In this document: piece after piece, positions 1 through 6,332 of the stretch
Layout of the letters: every line of letters begins with the position of its first letter
How positions within the stretch are numbered: the first letter of the stretch is position 1
Source of the DNA: JBCBWG01 sp964579305
GTDB lineage: Bacteria > Pseudomonadota > Alphaproteobacteria > Rhizobiales > Hyphomicrobiaceae
Assembly (NCBI GenBank): GCA_964579305.1
Contig: CAZOGY010000104.1
Span: 1 to 12,474, forward strand
Reading direction: 5' to 3'
DNA length: 12,474 bases
The notes under the pieces: generated by a model
Told to the model about the DNA's origin: nothing
Seen by the model: the letters and a program-made list of their open reading frames with translations, nothing else
The model's database searches: none
Program-made: the position numbers and the translations under genes

Positions 1-1
1 T

Positions 2-91
2 TGGCCCTGCGCGGGGGCGGGCCGTTTTCGTGTCGATGTTTCGAACACGAACATCTACGGCCCGAGCCGCTTTGCGGCCTTGCGGCGTTAA
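2..91 (+). CDS. possible 3' end of an unidentified gene (partial)
   Basis: One frame is open from the window edge to a TAA at 89-91 and gives 29 residues ending in a basic segment (NIYGPSRFAALRR). Third codon positions are strongly G/C, as expected for coding sequence in this genome, and the gene would converge on the minus-strand membrane-protein gene that ends at 205. No family can be recognised from so short a tail. It could equally be a chance open frame in GC-rich DNA. Sequence to the left of the window would settle it. Confidence 0.3.
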   Translation, partial: WPCAGAGRFRVDVSNTNIYGPSRFAALRR

Positions 92-204
92 TCCGACTCA
101 ACGCGACATGCATGAGACACCGTCAGCTAACCAATTGCTTGAGCTGTCAAAATTCGTCTGTCGGCAGTTGAGCGTTGGACGCCGGTCACCACCCCGGTTT
201 CGCA
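92..204. other. convergent intergenic gap, no clear signal
   Basis: This 113-base gap lies between the putative plus-strand stop at 91 and the minus-strand stop at 205. The nearest secondary structure, a short GCCGC-TTT-GCGGC hairpin at 66-78, falls inside the putative coding tail and has no T-run. I see no RNA gene, repeat or convincing terminator here. Confidence 0.35.
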
Positions 205-951
205 TCAACTCGTTTTGGACGGCGTTGCATTGGGTTTTGTCGCACCCGTTGCCGGTGGTCCAGAGACCGGGCGCGCCGATCCCCGTGCGGCCTGCCCCGC
301 TGCCGGGACAGAACCGCCACCGGCGACCGGTGCGTCGACCTGAAGGCTTGCAGTCGATTGGGTTGGCGTTGAGCGGCTTGGCTGAGCGCCGACCATCGGG
401 CTGCCAGTGACCCGGGAAACCGGCACCGAAGGAGCGCCGATCGGTTCTGGCTCGCGTTGGGCGCGGCGCGACATTCGATGGAGATGGCGGCGATGCGCGC
501 GGGTTTGGCGTTGATGGGCCTGGAGGGCTGCGCCGCGCTTGCCCCCCGCAAACCGGCCTGCGACGAGCCAGTAGGCGATGCCGGCCAGAAAACCGGTCGT
601 GATGAACGTGGCGATGGCGTAGCTGTTGGCTAATGTTGGCTCATCTGGCGCCTGGCCAGTCCAAAGGACCGCGAACCCGGCAAGCGCGATTAAGATGCCG
701 ACGATGGCGTGATAAACGAAGGCGCGCACCGCCATCACCTCGCAAAAGACCCCAGACAGAAAAACGAATGGGACGCCGATCAACGCGACCGCGGCCGCCG
801 TCTGGACGATCTGGACGAATGCAATTTGCCAGGGGTTCGGTCCGGCCGCTGCCAATTCAGAAGGCGTCAGCGCAAAAATCACCTGCACGGCGCCTGCCAC
901 AAGGCAAGCCACCAACATTCCAAGCAGGATCCTGAGCAGTGCCATAAACAT
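205..951 (-). CDS. four-helix membrane protein with long basic, disordered C-terminal tail
   Basis: A 248-residue protein of unknown function. Hydrophobic segments lie at about residues 4-28, 42-67, 77-97 and 110-131, the last ending in a YWLVAGR motif. From about 135 to the end the chain changes character: first a basic His/Arg-rich stretch (137-168), then a Ser/Pro/Ala/Gly-rich tail that is probably disordered. The ATG at 951 is preferred because GAAGG lies 9 bases upstream; an in-frame GTG at 987 has no ribosome binding site. It is the last gene of the rlmN group, 82 bases after the neighbouring 143-residue membrane protein, with which it shares an E-V-x3-R-x5-Y core and the YWL-AGR ending, so the two look like diverged tandem duplicates. 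No signal peptide cleavage site or enzymatic motif was seen. Confidence 0.75.
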   Translation of the reverse strand: MFMALLRILLGMLVACLVAGAVQVIFALTPSELAAAGPNPWQIAFVQIVQTAAAVALIGVPFVFLSGVFCEVMAVRAFVYHAIVGILIALAGFAVLWTGQAPDEPTLANSYAIATFITTGFLAGIAYWLVAGRFAGGKRGAALQAHQRQTRAHRRHLHRMSRRAQREPEPIGAPSVPVSRVTGSPMVGAQPSRSTPTQSTASLQVDAPVAGGGSVPAAGQAARGSARPVSGPPATGATKPNATPSKTS

Positions 952-1033
952 AGGCGCGAGCCTTCGCGGTTTGCGACCGATCGGCACCGCATATCAAATC
1001 GAATTGATCTGTGCAAAGTTGCCACAATCAACG

Positions 1034-1465
1034 TTACGCAGTTCGGCCCGCCAGAAGCCAGTACACGAACCCGCCGCAGAAGCCTGCGGTCGCCATCACC
1101 TGCCAAACGAGGCCGGCTGGGGCGTTCAGCGCGCCGGTCTCAAAGGCGCGCGCGACGATCGGGGCTGAAGCAAGCGCCAAGCCGCCGCCGATGGTGTAGA
1201 ACAGGACCGAGCGGATCCGAGCCACTTCGCCAATCACCACGATCAAGATCGCGGGAACGAGCGACAGGGCGGACACGATCGCTGCGCTATCGCGCACGAA
1301 GGCCATGACTTCGCTCACGTTTGTGGCGTCGATATTCTGCTCGGCCAGCGCTTGCGTCATTCGCTCCAAGCCAAGCGACACAAGCACTGCAGCGGCTGCG
1401 GCCAGCGCCAGAATGAATGCGAACGGCACCAGGATCAGCCGGCCTATGGTTCCCATGACGGTCAC
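1034..1465 (-). CDS. four-helix membrane protein, paralogue of its neighbour
   Basis: A 143-residue integral membrane protein of unknown function. Hydrophobic segments lie at about 8-32, 60-80, 87-106 and 119-139. The centre holds GEVARIRSVLFY (79-90) and the end FVYWLLAGR (133-141). From memory, small membrane proteins with an RSVLFY core and a GGFVYWL-AGR ending recur in Hyphomicrobiales genomes, but none has a role I can name. The gene starts at a GTG whose last base overlaps the TGA of rlmN (GTGA), with GAGG 10 bases upstream inside rlmN, so translation is probably coupled to rlmN. An ATG three codons later (1456) is the alternative start. There is no long tail, in contrast to the paralogue downstream. 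Confidence 0.8.
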   Translation of the reverse strand: MTVMGTIGRLILVPFAFILALAAAAAVLVSLGLERMTQALAEQNIDATNVSEVMAFVRDSAAIVSALSLVPAILIVVIGEVARIRSVLFYTIGGGLALASAPIVARAFETGALNAPAGLVWQVMATAGFCGGFVYWLLAGRTA

Positions 1466-2745
1466 GATTGCGACGCCTCGGCTGTGTCAGCTTGATCTGC
1501 CGTTGCTGCCGGTGTCGCTGAACCTTTGGCCCGGGTGGCGTCGGCCGCACGCTGACGCTCGCTTTCCGATTTCAATTGACCGCACGCAGCAAAAATATCG
1601 CGACCGCGCGGCGTCCGCACCGGGCTTGCGTAACCGGCACGGTTCACGACGTCAGCAAACCGTTCGATCTGTTCCCAGTCCGAGCATTCGTAGGCCGATC
1701 CGGGCCATGGATTGAATGGGATCAGGTTGATTTTTGCTGGGATGCCTTTGAGCAGGCGGACTAGATCGCGTGCCTCGGCCACGCTGTCGTTGACGCCCTT
1801 GAGCATCACGTATTCGAACGTGATCCGCCGGGCGTTGGCCAAGCCTGGATAAGCCCTGCAGGCGTTCATCAACTCCGCGATCGGCCAGCGCTTGTTGATG
1901 GGCACCAGTTCATTACGCAAGTCGTCACGCACCGCGTGAAGCGAAATCGCCAGCATTGTCCCAGCCTCGCTGCCCCAACGTGGGATTTCGGGCACCACAC
2001 CCGACGTCGACAGCGTGATCCGGCGGCGTGAGATGGCGAGGCCTTCGTGGTCTGCAATCACGTCGATCGCGTCGCGAACGTTTTCGAAATTATAGAGTGG
2101 CTCGCCCATGCCCATCAAAACGATGTTCGTGATTTTGCGTTCGCCGGCCGGCATCAAGTGGCCATCGGTTGGCGGGGCGGCGCCGGGCCAGTCTCCGATC
2201 CGGTCGCGCGCGATCATCAACTGCGCGACAATTTCATCGGCGGTGAGATTGCGGACCAACTTTTGTGTTCCCGTGTGGCAGAACGAGCAAGTCAGCGTAC
2301 AGCCCACTTGGCTGGAAACACACAACGTGCCGCGGTCGGCCTCTGGGATGTAGACGGTCTCGATCTCGGGCGCGCGCAAATCACGTTCGCGTTTGGGCAA
2401 GCGGATCAGCCACTTGCGCGTGCCATCGACCGAGATCTGTTCTGAAACAACCTCAGGACGGTCTAGGCTGGTTTGGGTTGCAAGCGTGGTGCGGAGAGCC
2501 TTCGAGATATCGGTTGGCGCCTCGAAATCGCGCGCGCCACGCACGTACAGCCACCCCCATAGTTGTTGCGTGCGCATTTTCGCCTGACGCTCAGGCACGC
2601 CCATCGCAATTAGGGCATTGCGCAAACCCGCGCGCGACAGGCCCACAAGCGATGAAGGTCCTGCTGCGCCACCTCGAAGCGCGCCTGCGCGCATGTCTGC
2701 CGCGAACTCGTTCGATGGCGCCCGGTTGTCGAGCAAGGTTGGCAT
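1462..2745 (-). CDS. rlmN: dual-specificity RNA methyltransferase RlmN
   Basis: A radical-SAM enzyme that makes C2-methyladenosine at A2503 of 23S rRNA and at A37 of some tRNAs. From the chosen start the protein has 427 residues. The iron-sulfur motif C-x3-C-x2-C is at about residues 149-156 (CTLTCSFC), the SAM-binding MGMGEPLYN at about 211-219, and the cysteine that forms the protein-RNA methyl intermediate at about 388 in AACGQL. The length exceeds the roughly 380 residues of E. coli RlmN because of an N-terminal extension and an Ala/Ser/Thr-rich C-terminal tail after the catalytic cysteine. The ATG at 2745 has GAGG 11 bases upstream. A TTG at 2754 is in frame but sits only 2 bases from that GAGG, so it is less likely. 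The downstream membrane-protein gene overlaps its stop by 4 bases. Confidence 0.96.
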   Translation of the reverse strand: MPTLLDNRAPSNEFAADMRAGALRGGAAGPSSLVGLSRAGLRNALIAMGVPERQAKMRTQQLWGWLYVRGARDFEAPTDISKALRTTLATQTSLDRPEVVSEQISVDGTRKWLIRLPKRERDLRAPEIETVYIPEADRGTLCVSSQVGCTLTCSFCHTGTQKLVRNLTADEIVAQLMIARDRIGDWPGAAPPTDGHLMPAGERKITNIVLMGMGEPLYNFENVRDAIDVIADHEGLAISRRRITLSTSGVVPEIPRWGSEAGTMLAISLHAVRDDLRNELVPINKRWPIAELMNACRAYPGLANARRITFEYVMLKGVNDSVAEARDLVRLLKGIPAKINLIPFNPWPGSAYECSDWEQIERFADVVNRAGYASPVRTPRGRDIFAACGQLKSESERQRAADATRAKGSATPAATADQADTAEASQS

Positions 2746-2817
2746 AGAGTTCAAAGCCTCGGCTTGGTGGCGAACGCGGTGGTCGCGGTCAGATCAGGTG
2801 AGCAGGTGTGGCGACCG

Positions 2818-2846
2818 GATATAGGCGCATCGGCTTTCACATGAAA
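2818..2846 (-). promoter_or_regulatory. weak sigma-70-like promoter candidate for rlmN
   Basis: On the minus strand TTTCAT (2841-2846) and TATATC (2818-2823) are separated by 17 bases, about 73 bases before the rlmN ATG. The -10 box is reasonable, but the -35 box matches only half of the consensus. The position, after the two hairpins and before rlmN, is what makes it plausible. Confidence 0.25.
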
Positions 2847-2883
2847 CCGTGCAAATGCCGTGTTGTGACGGCTGCAACGGGAA

Positions 2884-2905
2884 ACGGGCGCCGATGGGCG
2901 CCCGT
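2884..2905 (-). terminator. strong hairpin, possible terminator (second after ctpA)
   Basis: ACGGGCGCC (2884-2892) and GGCGCCCGT (2897-2905) form a perfect 9-bp stem with a 4-base loop. On the minus strand the stem is followed directly by TTCCCG, giving TTT with the last stem base, which is only a poor U-tract. It lies about 90 bases after the ctpA stop. It could be an inefficient intrinsic terminator or an RNA 3'-end stabilising structure. Confidence 0.45.
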
Positions 2906-2954
2906 AATGCGGATCGTATGTTTCAAGGAGCGCGGGGCGTTCAGCATCGCAAGG

Positions 2955-2978
2955 GCTGCGCAACGTGTGTTGCGCAGC
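2955..2978 (-). terminator. strong hairpin just after ctpA, possible terminator
   Basis: GCTGCGCAAC (2955-2964) and GTTGCGCAGC (2969-2978) form a perfect 10-bp stem with a 4-base loop, starting 20 bases after the ctpA stop codon on the minus strand. No T-run follows on either strand, so a classical intrinsic terminator is not fully supported. A transcript-stabilising or Rho-associated 3' structure is equally possible. Confidence 0.45.
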
Positions 2979-2998
2979 TCTATGACATCCAGCGATCC

Positions 2999-4408
2999 TT
3001 AGTTGTTGTCAGGCTTGGGGTCGGCGGTTTTGGCCCTGGCTTTTTGCGCAGCCTCCGCTTTGGCCTTCGCCAGCTTTGCCTCACGCGAGATTTCATCGGG
3101 TGTCTTCGCCACGATGTTGGTCGGCTGCCCGCGCAAGGTTGCGATTGCGTACTGCAACTGGAGGTCATCCTTCGCTTCGCGCGGCACATAGGCCGACGAG
3201 CCTGATGCCTCTTCGCCGTCCTCGGTCCGCAAGTGACCGCGCAGACCAGCTTCGCCGCGTGGACGCCGCGCTTCGAGCTTGGCGATTTCTTCCGGCGTTT
3301 TCTGGCGAACAACCAGGTCCGGGTCGATGCCCTTGGCTTGGATGGAGCGGCCAGATGGCGTGTAATAGCGCGCCGTCGTCAAGCGGATGGCACCGTTTGC
3401 AGCAAGCGGGATGATCGTCTGAACCGAGCCCTTGCCAAACGAGCGCGTTCCCACGACGGTTGCACGCTTGTGATCCTGGAGGGCGCCCGCGACGATCTCG
3501 GATGCGGAGGCAGACCCGCCGTTGATCAACACGACGATTTTCTTGCCGCCGGTGATGTCGCCAGCTTTGGCCTCGCTGCGCAGGGTTTCGGCGAGGTCGC
3601 GACCCTTGGTCAGCACAATGGCGCCGCGATCGAGGAACGCGTCGGACACCTTGACCGCTTGGTCGAGCAAGCCGCCTGGATTGTTGCGCAAGTCAACGAT
3701 CACGCCTTTGAGCTTGTCGCCAGCCTCGTTGCGCAGCTTTTTCATTGCGGTTTCGAGGTTGCCGTTGGTCTGCTCGTTAAAGGTCGTCACTTTGACATAG
3801 GCGATTTCGCCATCGCCCTCGAGCCGCGCCTTCACCGGATTGATCTTAATGATCGCCCGCGTGATCGTGATGTCGAGCGGTTCGTCCCGCCCCTTTCGGA
3901 CGACCGTCAGCTTGATCGGCGTATTCACGCGACCGCGCATTTTCTCGACCGCCTGCTGCAGCGTGAGCCCAACAATCTGCTCGCCATCAAGGTGCGTGAT
4001 CAGATCATTGGCTTGAATGCCGGCCTTTGCCGCAGGGGTATCATCGATCGGCGCAACGACTTTGACGACGCCGTTTTCCATCGTCACTTCGATGCCGAGA
4101 CCGCCGAACTCACCGCTTGTTTGAACTTGCATGTCGCGGAAAAGCTTCGGGCTCAGGTACGCCGAGTGTGGGTCCAATGCCGACAACATGCCGTTGATCG
4201 CGCTCTCGATCAGTTTCACGTCGTCGGGTTTCTCAACATAGTCGTTGCGAACCCGTTCCAGCACATCGCCGAACAGATCAAGTTGCTTGTAGATTTCCGT
4301 GCTCGGCGTCGGGGCCGAATACGTCTTCGTCACGTTCATGACCGTGGTCACACCGGCAACGCCAGCCATGACCAGGAAGGTCCAGAACGCGAAATCAGAT
4401 TTGCGCAT
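2999..4408 (-). CDS. ctpA: S41 family C-terminal processing peptidase CtpA
   Basis: A periplasmic, membrane-anchored serine protease of the carboxyl-terminal processing family (469 residues), which trims or degrades envelope proteins from their C-termini. Residues 7-24 form an N-terminal signal anchor. A PDZ domain occupies about 98-172 (starting FGGLGIEV), and the S41 catalytic domain follows to about 365. The Ser-Lys dyad is visible: Ser301 in GGSASASE and Lys326 in SFGKGSVQ, spaced 25 residues apart as in E. coli Tsp. The chain ends in a charged Ala/Lys-rich tail. The ATG at 4408 is chosen because GAGG lies 6 bases upstream and the signal anchor follows directly. An ATG at 4420 (overlapping the upstream TGA as ATGA) and a TTG at 4453 are in frame but have poorer sites. 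It is coupled to the EnvC-like gene, suggesting joint work on peptidoglycan hydrolase control. Substrates cannot be inferred. Confidence 0.95.
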   Translation of the reverse strand: MRKSDFAFWTFLVMAGVAGVTTVMNVTKTYSAPTPSTEIYKQLDLFGDVLERVRNDYVEKPDDVKLIESAINGMLSALDPHSAYLSPKLFRDMQVQTSGEFGGLGIEVTMENGVVKVVAPIDDTPAAKAGIQANDLITHLDGEQIVGLTLQQAVEKMRGRVNTPIKLTVVRKGRDEPLDITITRAIIKINPVKARLEGDGEIAYVKVTTFNEQTNGNLETAMKKLRNEAGDKLKGVIVDLRNNPGGLLDQAVKVSDAFLDRGAIVLTKGRDLAETLRSEAKAGDITGGKKIVVLINGGSASASEIVAGALQDHKRATVVGTRSFGKGSVQTIIPLAANGAIRLTTARYYTPSGRSIQAKGIDPDLVVRQKTPEEIAKLEARRPRGEAGLRGHLRTEDGEEASGSSAYVPREAKDDLQLQYAIATLRGQPTNIVAKTPDEISREAKLAKAKAEAAQKARAKTADPKPDNN

Positions 4409-4414
4409 GTCCAA

Positions 4415-4418
4415 CCTC
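4415..4418 (-). promoter_or_regulatory. ribosome binding site of ctpA that decides its start
   Basis: GAGG on the minus strand lies 6 bases before the ATG at 4408 and overlaps the last codons and stop of the EnvC-like gene. It supports the start at 4408 over the upstream ATG at 4420 and implies that ribosomes finishing the upstream gene can reinitiate here. Confidence 0.7.
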
Positions 4419-6009
4419 ATCGTTGCGCAACCACTTGCTTCTTGGCCCACCAAGGTGATGGATCAATGGGGCGGCCGCCCTGTCGAAACTCGACGTAAAG
4501 TACGGGTGCCGAATTTCGTTTATCACTTGCCGGCGCAGAGCCCATTGCGCCCACTGGTTCTGATGCCAGCACAAATTGGCCGAGCTGAACATCAATTCGA
4601 GACATGCCCGCCATTACAATATGGTAGTCATCGCCTGCATTGAGGATCAATAGCTGGCCATAGGTCCGGAACGTACCAGCATAAACCACCCATCCATCGG
4701 CTGGTGCGGTAATCCGCGCGTTGGGCCGGGTTTCAAACACAACCCCCTTGGATGTCCGGTTGAACCGGGTCTTCTCCTGGAAGCCCAGGATCATGCGACC
4801 AGATGTCGGCAGCGGAAGCTTGCCGCGCGCACGGGCAAACGGGATCGCCGGCTTCAACCGGCCCGCACCGCGCGGCAAAACGCCGGCGGTTGGCACAAGC
4901 GTCGCGCCTGGCTGCGAGAGTTCGGGCGCCGCCGCGGGGCGGCCGCTTCGGGTCGAAATGCCCGAGCCTGGCGGAATAACCCCCGGTGGTCCGGGTGTGC
5001 GCAGCGCGACTTGCGGCTCGCGCGGCGTTTCAGAGGGGCCCGATGGCGGCTGTTTTGGCTCCGAGCTGGGCTCAGTTTCGGGTTGCCATGCGTCCTTGGA
5101 TTTGTCGCGATTATTGTAGGGGCCGAGGCCGGTACGGTCGGAGACGACTTTGTCGAGGGACGCAATGAGATCGTTGAGCGACTTATTGGCGCTTAGCTGC
5201 TTCTGCTTTTCCAGGGCGATCTGATTGAGATCACTTGCGAATTTGGCGATGAGCTGGCGCTTTTGGGCGAGCAGGTCGTCAAGCTCACGGCCTTCGCGAT
5301 CCAGCCGGATTTTTTCCTGGTTGAGCTTTTCCTGCGCTGTCAACTTTTCAGCCCGCCGGCGCTCCGTCTCCTCGCGGACCTTGCGGCGCTCTTCGAGCTG
5401 TCCGCGCAGCACGTCGGCTTCCTTGCGCAATTCGGGGAATGCATGGGCGAGCAGCATGGCGGAGCGCACCATCGACAAGGCATCGGAGCGGCGCGTGATC
5501 ACAACCGGTGGCGGATTCCGCCCCATGCGCTGCATGGCGGCCAGGAGCTTTGCGATCTTCAGCTTCTGGCTTTCAAGCGACGCCTGGATCTCCTGTTCTT
5601 TCACCGTCAGCTCGGTCAGGCGCTGTTCGAGAGCGTCAAGCGTGCTCTCAATTGCCGAAAGCCTGCGTTCGGTTTGTTGCTGCTGGTTTGCCAACAGCAT
5701 CGAACGGGCCGTCAGTTTTTCGCGGTCGGCAATTGCGGCCTCGCGATCAGCGCGCAGCTTTTGTCCGCGCGCTTCAATGTCGGCAAGGCCCTTGCGGCCC
5801 TGTTCCAAGCGCTTTTGCAGGTCGCCGATATCGTCACGCCGGGGTGTTTCATTGGCGGACTGCGCCATCGCAGCCATCGGCAAGAGAGCGACCGTAAGCA
5901 AGACCATGACCGCACCCACAAGCCTGCGCGGCCATGGTGCTGTGCGGTTCAACGTCGATCCGATTGTGCAGGTCGCGGGATTTCTGGCCCCTGGGATCAA
6001 TGCCGGCAT
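4417..6009 (-). CDS. EnvC-like murein hydrolase activator with degenerate LytM/M23 domain
   Basis: A predicted periplasmic regulator of septal peptidoglycan amidases (530 residues). The hydrophobic core of a signal sequence at about 30-47 ends in AAMAQ, so cleavage near 49-50 is likely, preceded by an unusually long (about 28 residues) N-terminal lead. Two long coiled-coil segments follow (about 59-160 and 192-290), then a Pro/Ser/Gly-rich linker (about 306-385), and a C-terminal LytM domain (about 395-520). The zinc ligands of active M23 peptidases are missing: the usual H-x-G-x-D is replaced by SKGVVF (420-425), and the second HxH is LYVEF (504-508), like the LYFEI of E. coli EnvC. It is therefore probably an activator, not a hydrolase. 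The ATG at 6009 has AAGGA 5 bases upstream. An in-frame start at 6285 would add 92 residues ahead of the signal and is rejected. ctpA follows and overlaps. Confidence 0.9.
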   Translation of the reverse strand: MPALIPGARNPATCTIGSTLNRTAPWPRRLVGAVMVLLTVALLPMAAMAQSANETPRRDDIGDLQKRLEQGRKGLADIEARGQKLRADREAAIADREKLTARSMLLANQQQQTERRLSAIESTLDALEQRLTELTVKEQEIQASLESQKLKIAKLLAAMQRMGRNPPPVVITRRSDALSMVRSAMLLAHAFPELRKEADVLRGQLEERRKVREETERRRAEKLTAQEKLNQEKIRLDREGRELDDLLAQKRQLIAKFASDLNQIALEKQKQLSANKSLNDLIASLDKVVSDRTGLGPYNNRDKSKDAWQPETEPSSEPKQPPSGPSETPREPQVALRTPGPPGVIPPGSGISTRSGRPAAAPELSQPGATLVPTAGVLPRGAGRLKPAIPFARARGKLPLPTSGRMILGFQEKTRFNRTSKGVVFETRPNARITAPADGWVVYAGTFRTYGQLLILNAGDDYHIVMAGMSRIDVQLGQFVLASEPVGAMGSAPASDKRNSAPVLYVEFRQGGRPIDPSPWWAKKQVVAQR

Positions 6010-6014
6010 GTCAT

Positions 6015-6019
6015 TCCTT
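6015..6019 (-). promoter_or_regulatory. ribosome binding site of the EnvC-like gene
   Basis: AAGGA on the minus strand, 5 bases before the ATG at 6009. It is the only strong Shine-Dalgarno match upstream of the signal peptide and fixes the start. Confidence 0.75.
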
Positions 6020-6067
6020 GACGTCGCGATCTTGAGCCGCGCGGTGCGAATCTGATCATTGCTTGCA

Positions 6068-6073
6068 ACTATA
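6068..6073 (-). promoter_or_regulatory. -10-like box for the envC-ctpA operon
   Basis: TATAGT on the minus strand, about 58 bases before the ATG at 6009. The best -35 partner upstream is CCGACA at a long 19-base spacing, so the assignment is weak. The leader would be about 50 bases long. Confidence 0.25.
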
Positions 6074-6217
6074 CGCGGTGTCAGCGCAATTGTGTCGGCG
6101 TTCGTGGTGATCCAGGTGTTGACCCGCAAAATCTGGCGATTTTCCAAGTCAGTATGGGGCATTGGCTGGGCTTGTGCCTGTGCAAAGCTGACAATCGTCC
6201 CCACGTAACCAGTCGCG

Positions 6218-6241
6218 CGCAAACAAACTGCAAAGTTTGCG
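6218..6241. promoter_or_regulatory. inverted repeat, candidate operator
   Basis: CGCAAAC (6218-6224) and GTTTGCG (6235-6241) form a 7-bp inverted repeat with a 10-base spacer. Nested within it, CAAACT-GCAA-AGTTTG (6224-6239) forms a second dyad. The patch is A/T-rich compared with its surroundings and lies near the middle of the divergent region. This fits a regulator site serving one or both promoters, but no known consensus is recognised. Confidence 0.35.
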
Positions 6242-6280
6242 TTTGGCACAGGACAGATCGCCACGCTTGCCGAGCGGTGC

Positions 6281-6294
6281 GTCACGTGTCACGT
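6281..6294. promoter_or_regulatory. tandem GTCACGT repeat with nested palindrome
   Basis: GTCACGT occurs twice back to back (6281-6287 and 6288-6294), and the junction makes an odd palindrome ACGTG-T-CACGT (6284-6294). It sits 38 bases before the HIG1 gene start, in a position where an operator or activator site would act. No regulator is assigned. Confidence 0.3.
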
Positions 6295-6322
6295 CGAGCC
6301 TTCGGGCAGGAAACCAGTCCAA

Positions 6323-6327
6323 GAGGG
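6323..6327 (+). promoter_or_regulatory. ribosome binding site of the HIG1-domain gene
   Basis: GAGGG, 5 bases before the ATG at 6333. It selects the 67-residue product over a longer in-frame start at 6237, which would put a non-hydrophobic extension before the first helix. Confidence 0.75.
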
Positions 6328-6332
6328 TCTTT

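Larger units (their letters stand above)
2746..2998. other. ctpA-rlmN intergenic region
   Basis: A 253-base gap between two minus-strand genes. It contains two perfect hairpins (2955-2978 and 2884-2905) on the ctpA side and a weak promoter-like pair on the rlmN side. A 70-codon minus-strand open frame runs through both hairpins, but it has no ribosome binding site or recognisable content and is not called as a gene. The layout suggests that transcription from ctpA ends or is processed here and that rlmN has its own promoter. Confidence 0.6.
6010..6332. other. divergent intergenic region between the envC-like and HIG1 genes
   Basis: This 323-base gap separates the minus-strand and plus-strand halves of the window and must hold promoters in both directions. 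It contains a good -10-like box for the minus strand, a 7-bp inverted repeat in an A/T-rich patch (6218-6241), and a tandem GTCACGT repeat (6281-6294), which are listed separately. Open frames on both strands cross it but are shadows without ribosome binding sites. I see no tRNA or small RNA signature. Confidence 0.6.

Noticed and set aside
1..60. GAAC-AC-GAAC direct repeat, considered as an alphaproteobacterial LexA box
   Set aside because: The known box is GAAC-N7-GAAC. Here the half-sites are only 2 bases apart, and the site lies within a putative coding tail.
2751..2963. A 70-codon minus-strand open frame between rlmN and ctpA
   Set aside because: It runs through a perfect hairpin, has no ribosome binding site and no recognisable content.
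3233..4498. A 421-codon open frame on the plus strand, antisense to ctpA
   Set aside because: It lies fully opposite ctpA and its junction with the EnvC-like gene, has no ribosome binding site and no recognisable family, and its composition is the expected shadow of a GC-rich gene.
5225..6055. Long plus-strand open frames (252 and 276 codons) antisense to the EnvC-like gene
   Set aside because: They are shadows of a Leu/Arg/Glu-rich coiled-coil gene, as shown by their Ser/Arg- or Leu/Gln-rich repetitive composition. The EnvC-like reading has domain architecture and a strong start.
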